A stretch of DNA of 64,000 nt from JAJDXW01 sp965223775. Its GTDB lineage: Bacteria; Pseudomonadota; Gammaproteobacteria; HK1. Every line of letters starts with the position of its first letter. The stretch's first letter is position 1. The DNA lies in the NCBI GenBank assembly GCA_965223775.1, contig OZ245021.1, forward strand, positions 5,084,001-5,148,000. The letters are read 5' to 3'. Below the pieces are notes generated by a model. That model saw only the letters and a list, made by a program, of their open reading frames with translations. It was not told the origin of the DNA and ran no database searches. Shown here in pieces: positions 59,471-64,000 of the stretch. The translations under genes were made by a program, and so were the position numbers.

Positions 59471-59764
59471 GGATCGGCGAGCGGCACTGGTTTTACCGCC
59501 CCATCGGGCCCGGCCGGAATCACCGGCAACGCGCGGGCCATCGTCTTTGCGGTCCGGGGCCGCGCCGGCCTCCGAAGAGGAGCACGCCTGCGAATGGGGC
59601 ATTTCAGGGGGGTGCGACTCGACCCGGGCGCGTGGGGGCGGGGGCTGTCGCTCACGCTGACGCCGGCCCGGGGCGTGGTCTCGCGCGGCCGGTCGCGCTC
59701 ATGGCCGCCGGTGCCGGCCCCCTCGTTGGCCCGTAGGGGAAGTGCAGGTCGGGAGGAACTCGAG

Positions 59765-62038
59765 ATGCCCCATTCGACGTATCTGCCCGAGCGCATGGGC
59801 AGCGCCACCATCGATCCGAGGGGGAGCTTCGAGGCCGGCTCGTTCCAGTCCTTCACCCTGACCTATACCGCCGGCTACTTCGGCATCGACGATACCGGCA
59901 GCATCAAGATTGTCCACCGCTTCGCGAGCGACATGGGCCGGCCGCAGTTCGACGACCCGGGGGCGCCCAACTACGTCACCGCCGAGGCGAGCAACGGTGC
60001 AGTGCTCGACATGCGCTACGACGCCAAGATGAACATCCGGCCGTGGGACAAGACGCTCTACATCAAGGTGGTGCGCGGCTTTCTGCGCGAGGGGGATCGG
60101 ATCGTCGTGCGCTTCGGCGACCCGCGGAAGGGGTCGCCGGGCATGCGGTTGCAGACGTTCTGCGAATCCACGTTCGAGTTCCGGGTGCTCGTGGACGCGA
60201 TCGCCACATACAACTATGTCGAGTTGCCGGTGCAGCCCGAGATCGCGATCGTCCCCGCGCCGCCGTCGCGGTGGCAGGCGATCCTGCCCACCGAGCGCGC
60301 CGTCGGCGAACGCTTCCGGCTGTGCCTGAAGGGCGAGGACGCGTGGGGCAACCCGAGCGATCGGTGCGATTTGCAGGCGCATCTGCGCGCGAACGCCACG
60401 ATCAGCGGGCTACCGGAGACAGTGCGTTTCACGCCCGGGGAGCTCTCGGTAGTGGTCGAGGGGCTCTCGGTCGCGGCGCCGGTCGATCTCCGGATCGAGA
60501 TGCTCGCCCCCGACGGCTCGGTGCTCGCGCGCTCGAATCCGCTGCGCATCTCGGAAACGATGGCGCACAGGCCCTACTGGGGCGATCTGCACGGCCAGTC
60601 CGAGGAGACGATCGGCACGAACTCCGCCCGCGACTTCTTCACCTTCGCGCGCGACCGGGCGTTCCTCGACGTGTGCAGCCACCAGGGCAACGACTTCCAG
60701 ATCACGACACCGTTCTGGAACCACCTGAACGAACTCACCGCGCAGTTCAACGCCGACGGACGGTTCATCGCGTTTCCCGGCTACGAGTGGTCGGGCAATA
60801 CCGGGCTCGGCGGCGACCGTAACGTGCTGTTCCTCGAAGAGGGCCGTCCGATCCGCCGATCCTCGCACGCCCTGGTCGACGATCTGTCCGACGTCGTGAC
60901 CGACGCCAACTCCGCCGAGGACCTGTTCGCCGCTCTCAAGGACGAGGACTGCGTGGTGTTCGCCCACATCGGCGGGCGGTACGCGGACATCAAGATGAGC
61001 CACGACGCGCGGCTCGAACGGGCGGTCGAGGTGCACTCCGCGTGGGGCACGTTCGAGTGGCTGGTGCGCGATGCGTTCGAGCAGGGCTACCGGATCGGCA
61101 TCTGCTCGAACAGCGACGGACACAAGGGCCGGCCCGGCGCAAGCTACCCCGGCGCAACGACGTTCGGCGCCTACGGGGGCCTCACCTGCCTTCTCGCGAA
61201 GGACCTTACCCGCCAGGCGATAGCGGACTGCCTGCGCGCGCGCCGCTTCTACGGCACCACCGGGTGCCGGACGCTCCTCGACACCCGCGTGCGCTTCGCG
61301 AACGACGCGGAGCGATTCGGCGGCGACCCGAACCTCGGTCCGACCACGAGCGAGGCGGTGCGCGAGGCGATGATGGGCGACGTGGTCCGCTCGGACGACT
61401 CGGAAGTCCACTTCGCCGTCGAGGCGGTGGCGTCGGCGCCCATCGAGCGGATCGAGATCCGGAACGCCCTGGAGACCCTCGAGGTGTTCCGGCCGTTCAC
61501 CGGCGAGGATCTCGGCCGCCGCATCCGCGTCATCTGGGAGGGCTCGGAGTATCGCGGCCGCGGCCGGGAGACAATCTGGGACGGCCGCGCGTCCCTGGAG
61601 GACAATGCCTTCGAGCGGCTCGCGCCGATCAACCACTACAACCTCGACAAGCGCTTCGAGCGGACCGCGCCGGGCGCCGTCGAATGGACCGCGCTCACCA
61701 CCGGGGGCTTCGGCGGGTTCGACGCTTGGCTCGCCGACGCCCGTGCGGGCACCCTCTCCATCGATACCGCGCTCGTCAAGGCGCAAATCCCGGTTGCCGA
61801 CATCGGGCGCGAGGACATCGTCCACGACGCTGGCGGCATCGAGCGCCGGATCCGGGTGTTCCGGATGCCCGACGACAACCCCCACACCGCGGTCCGCATC
61901 GAACGCCGCATTGTGCTTGAAAAGGACGCCGACAACGCTCTCTACGTCAAGCTCGTCCAGGAGGACGGGCACCAGATCTGGTCGAGCCCGATCTACGTCT
62001 TCAGCGGGGCGGGGACATGTTTGAATCAGGTCCTATGA
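59765..62038 (+). CDS. DUF3604-family (PHP-like metal-dependent) protein
   Basis: 757 residues from ATG 59765, with GGGAGGA 7-13 bp upstream; the longer frame upstream is arginine-rich and unlikely. Residues about 1-240 form beta-rich domains. From about 265 the DUF3604 core appears: YWGDLHGQSEETIGTN, FLDVCSHQGNDFQIT, FPGYEWSG, VVFAHIGGRYADI, AVEVHSAWGTFEW and GICSNSDGHKGRPG. The His/Asp pattern is that of PHP-superfamily metal hydrolases, though no activity is established for this family. It follows the betaine-type transporter and Usp gene and might act on the imported compound. Its 3' end overlaps the convergent VOC gene by 38 bp; the last residues (GTCLNQVL) may have been altered there. 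Confidence 0.85.
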   Translation: MPHSTYLPERMGSATIDPRGSFEAGSFQSFTLTYTAGYFGIDDTGSIKIVHRFASDMGRPQFDDPGAPNYVTAEASNGAVLDMRYDAKMNIRPWDKTLYIKVVRGFLREGDRIVVRFGDPRKGSPGMRLQTFCESTFEFRVLVDAIATYNYVELPVQPEIAIVPAPPSRWQAILPTERAVGERFRLCLKGEDAWGNPSDRCDLQAHLRANATISGLPETVRFTPGELSVVVEGLSVAAPVDLRIEMLAPDGSVLARSNPLRISETMAHRPYWGDLHGQSEETIGTNSARDFFTFARDRAFLDVCSHQGNDFQITTPFWNHLNELTAQFNADGRFIAFPGYEWSGNTGLGGDRNVLFLEEGRPIRRSSHALVDDLSDVVTDANSAEDLFAALKDEDCVVFAHIGGRYADIKMSHDARLERAVEVHSAWGTFEWLVRDAFEQGYRIGICSNSDGHKGRPGASYPGATTFGAYGGLTCLLAKDLTRQAIADCLRARRFYGTTGCRTLLDTRVRFANDAERFGGDPNLGPTTSEAVREAMMGDVVRSDDSEVHFAVEAVASAPIERIEIRNALETLEVFRPFTGEDLGRRIRVIWEGSEYRGRGRETIWDGRASLEDNAFERLAPINHYNLDKRFERTAPGAVEWTALTTGGFGGFDAWLADARAGTLSIDTALVKAQIPVADIGREDIVHDAGGIERRIRVFRMPDDNPHTAVRIERRIVLEKDADNALYVKLVQEDGHQIWSSPIYVFSGAGTCLNQVL

Positions 62039-62423
62039 GATCCCATCGGTTTCCAAATTTGTCCGCGAAGACAGCTACTATCCCGTAGTCTTCGTGTCTG
62101 GGTTCTTCCTGAAACTCAACACCCTGTTTCATGTACATCCGGTAGTCTCGCCAAAAATCGTCCGTTGTCAGAAACAAGAAAACACGTCCTCCCGATTGGT
62201 TTCCGATAGTAGCAGCTTGGCGCTCGCCTTTCGCCTTGGCCAGAAGAAGACATGTGCCGACTCCTGGCGAAACCAAGACCCATCGTTTTTCTTCTGAGAG
62301 CCGGGTGTCTTCCATTCGTTTGAAGCCAAGCGTACCTGCGAAACAGTCGATAGCCTCTTGATAATCCGGTATCAGAATCGTGACAGCTCCAACGGACCTC
62401 TGAGCGATGTGGTTTTCTGTCAT
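62001..62423 (-). CDS. VOC-superfamily (glyoxalase/bleomycin resistance-like) protein
   Basis: 140 residues from ATG 62423 (GGGAAGAAG upstream). One VOC module: AVTILIPDYQEAIDCFAGTLGF at the start and VFADKFGNRWDLIGP at the end, with likely metal-binding positions in each half. The gene has clearly lower GC (about 48-50%) than its neighbours, a sign of recent acquisition. Its 3' end overlaps the end of the DUF3604 gene on the other strand by 38 bp. Function (lyase, dioxygenase or drug binding) cannot be told. Confidence 0.88.
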   Translation of the reverse strand: MTENHIAQRSVGAVTILIPDYQEAIDCFAGTLGFKRMEDTRLSEEKRWVLVSPGVGTCLLLAKAKGERQAATIGNQSGGRVFLFLTTDDFWRDYRMYMKQGVEFQEEPRHEDYGIVAVFADKFGNRWDLIGPDSNMSPPR

Positions 62424-62560
62424 GTCTTCTTCCCGATCATGTCAGTGATGGATTCGCACAAGGGCATACCACGGCCGCCCATTCGGACGCCGCCATTATA
62501 TGTTCATTGAACGTGGGGCCGGCCTGCTCTCCGACGTTTCGAACCCTCGGCAATTCGACG

Positions 62561-62640
62561 ATGCGGTCGACACCAACGTGGTCTCTGAGCTGATGCGGCT
62601 CGCCCCCGACTACGGCGCTTGCAGGAGCCGGTCGTCTCCG
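62561..62640 (+). pseudogene. Remnant of a VapC/FitB-type PIN toxin N-terminus
   Basis: In one plus-strand frame, bases 62566-62610 read VDTNVVSELMRLAPD, the standard first strand and helix of VapC/FitB PIN domains (usually xLDTNVVSELMRxxPD). Homology stops at once on both sides: there is no start codon context before it and no PIN domain after it. It is a small relic of a toxin gene, probably cut by insertion or deletion beside the questin-oxidase-like gene. Confidence 0.6.
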
Positions 62641-62667
62641 GCCATGCCCCGAGAATCCTGGTTGCCC

Positions 62668-63999
62668 CTAACCAAGCAACTGCAGCGCCTCTTGAGAAAC
62701 GGGGCTCGGCGCCGTTGCGGACCCTGTGAAATATGCCATCGAGGCGGACAGAATCCGATCCCGCCACGCGGTGGGGACCATTTCCCTATGGTTCTCCAGG
62801 GCGGCCTCCGTGAACTTGTAGTCGTGGGACTGCCGGCCGTTGCGAGCCAGTTGCCGGCGTGCGCTGGCGACGAACGTGTCTGCGGAGCCGCCGTGTTGCA
62901 GGTAGTGCAATGCTTTTCGAGCGCCGGAGGTGCGATCGTGCGGCAGCTCGGAGAATGCGTCGCGCAACGCTTCCGCGCCGTCGCCAGAGACCGCGAGAGG
63001 TTCCAACTCGTCGACGCGCAGATCGGGTCGCGCGTTGCGAACGCGGCGCCGGAAGGCCGGCATGAAAGCCGCCGACTGCAAGAGCGCCAGGAGCTGCGTT
63101 GTTTCGGCTCGCGCGTGCCGGAACACATAGTGAAACGCGTTGGCGGATGTCAGAGCGTGCACCGGGACCACCGTCGGCCGTCTCAACACCAGCTCCGCGG
63201 CGGTGGCGAAGAGACCCTCCCATATCGAGTCGGTGGACACACCGTGTTTCAGGAGGTCGATGACCGCCTGGCCCGCGTCGAGCTCCGAGACCTCGCGAAA
63301 CGTGCGGACGAGTTCATTGCGTGCGGCGGCGTCCCGACGGCCCTGTTTCCAGGTCTTCGGGATCTCGCCAAGCATTGCCTGAAACTCCCGCCAAGTTCGA
63401 TCGGAAGGCAGGTCGCGAGTGGCAGGATTCGGGTCGTTGCCGTGATTCTGGAGCGCTGCGGCGAGGGAGCGAAGCACGGGAAGCGCGTATTCGGGTCCGA
63501 CGATCGGCAGGAGGCGGTGCACGTTCTGCACCGCGATGGCCTTGTGACCGATCTCACGAAGATCCCGGGTGCTGTATCTGAAGAGAAGCTCGGAGAGCTG
63601 CTCCGGCGTCGCGAGTCGGGCGAAATCGAGGATAGCGGGATCGACAGCCTCGAGATCCCAGCGCTCCAATGCATCGATCAGGCTTTTTCTGGCCGTCTCC
63701 ACCGTCCCGGCCACGGGGTCCGGCTCCGGACCCATCGTCCAGCCGCTCTGGCGGCGCTCCTGTTCCTGAGCGCGCTTGAAATAGTCGAGCGCCCAGAATA
63801 CCGGCAGCCAACGCTCTTCGTCCGGCAGGTTGAGCGCCGTCAGGTGGACAGACTGCAGCGCAAGCACCGTGTGGTACTTGAAGCCGACATGGGGGAAGGG
63901 TTGGACACGGCGTGAAGTCGCGACGGCCAGAGCGGTCAGGGTCCTGCGGTGATCGAGACCGTCCCTAATCAGGGCCGCAAGCTCGGCGGCGACGCGTTC
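62668..63999 (-). CDS. Questin-oxidase-like (DUF4243) protein, 5' end beyond the window
   Basis: The frame is open to the right edge, so the start is outside; at least 443 residues are encoded. Near the N-terminal side FPHVGFKYHTVLALQSVHLT, DEERWLPVFWALDYFKRAQ and FRYSTRDLREIGHKAIAVQN resemble the questin oxidase family, where His residues in helices bind a redox cofactor or metal. LPIVGPEYALPVLRSLAAAL follows. The remainder is helical. In bacteria the family has no settled role; fungal members open anthraquinone rings. Confidence in the family is moderate, based on remembered motif patterns. Confidence 0.6.
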   Translation of the reverse strand, partial: ERVAAELAALIRDGLDHRRTLTALAVATSRRVQPFPHVGFKYHTVLALQSVHLTALNLPDEERWLPVFWALDYFKRAQEQERRQSGWTMGPEPDPVAGTVETARKSLIDALERWDLEAVDPAILDFARLATPEQLSELLFRYSTRDLREIGHKAIAVQNVHRLLPIVGPEYALPVLRSLAAALQNHGNDPNPATRDLPSDRTWREFQAMLGEIPKTWKQGRRDAAARNELVRTFREVSELDAGQAVIDLLKHGVSTDSIWEGLFATAAELVLRRPTVVPVHALTSANAFHYVFRHARAETTQLLALLQSAAFMPAFRRRVRNARPDLRVDELEPLAVSGDGAEALRDAFSELPHDRTSGARKALHYLQHGGSADTFVASARRQLARNGRQSHDYKFTEAALENHREMVPTAWRDRILSASMAYFTGSATAPSPVSQEALQLLG

Positions 64000-64000
64000 G

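Overview
The window is about 64 kb of GC-rich (roughly 65-70%) DNA that reads as a Pseudomonadota (proteobacterial) chromosome. The clues are an alpha/gamma-type gltB-gltD pair, a tesA / ybbA-ybbP neighbourhood, HP0310-type peptidoglycan deacetylase, proteobacterial liv, Ssu/Tau-type and ProXVW-type ABC transporters, and GcvA-like LysR regulators. I cannot place it more precisely from the bases alone. Both ends cut a gene: a copper P-type ATPase at the left and a questin-oxidase-like protein at the right.

Layout. 0-7.5 kb: a copper ATPase with a short MerR regulator, two near-duplicate Uma2 genes flanking a CysZ/EI24-like membrane protein, and an MFS exporter. 7.9-14 kb: glutamate synthase gltB-gltD, divergent from a vapBC toxin-antitoxin pair. 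14.9-26.9 kb: a long run of leftward genes, in transcription order small membrane protein, tesA-type esterase, CobW GTPase, four-helix membrane protein, hyuA, a hendecad-repeat membrane protein, hyuB, a giant flotillin-like protein and a PotA-like ATPase. Several overlap by 4 bp or lie under 20 bp apart. 27.1-30.5 kb: ybbA-ybbP. 30.5-36.3 kb: a third Uma2 gene with a heptad-repeat tail, then a 1472+ residue HATPase-DUF3883 (NO VEIN-like) protein of lower GC content, which looks like an acquired island. 36.4-40.4 kb: HP0310-like deacetylase with a small partner, a RutE-like nitroreductase and a GST. 40.4-42.3 kb: a LysR gene, its truncated duplicate, and two palindromic repeats. 42.4-48.7 kb: a branched-chain amino-acid-type (liv) transporter plus acyl-CoA ligase operon that is visibly decaying: frameshifts in the ligase, livM and livK, and an IS66 remnant that removed the livH-livM junction. 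49-59.5 kb: a LuxR regulator, an Ssu/Tau-like ABC operon with two different permeases, and a ProX-ProV-ProW-like betaine system with a universal stress protein. 59.8-64 kb: a DUF3604 protein, a VOC protein, a vapC remnant and the questin-oxidase-like gene.

The most interesting unexplained structures are: (1) a family of four 190-265 bp palindromic, CTAG-bounded repeats (4824, 23806, 40426, 41029) that look like MITEs; two supply the stop codon of a neighbouring gene and one ends a truncated LysR; (2) the HATPase-DUF3883 protein, a candidate stand-alone defence effector whose 5' end is disrupted; (3) a flotillin about twice the usual size, built from a tandemly duplicated 200-residue block of precise 29-residue coiled-coil repeats, in a run with hydantoinase-type genes and an 11-residue-repeat membrane protein.

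All functions are inferred from recognised motifs and family resemblance; no search was run.
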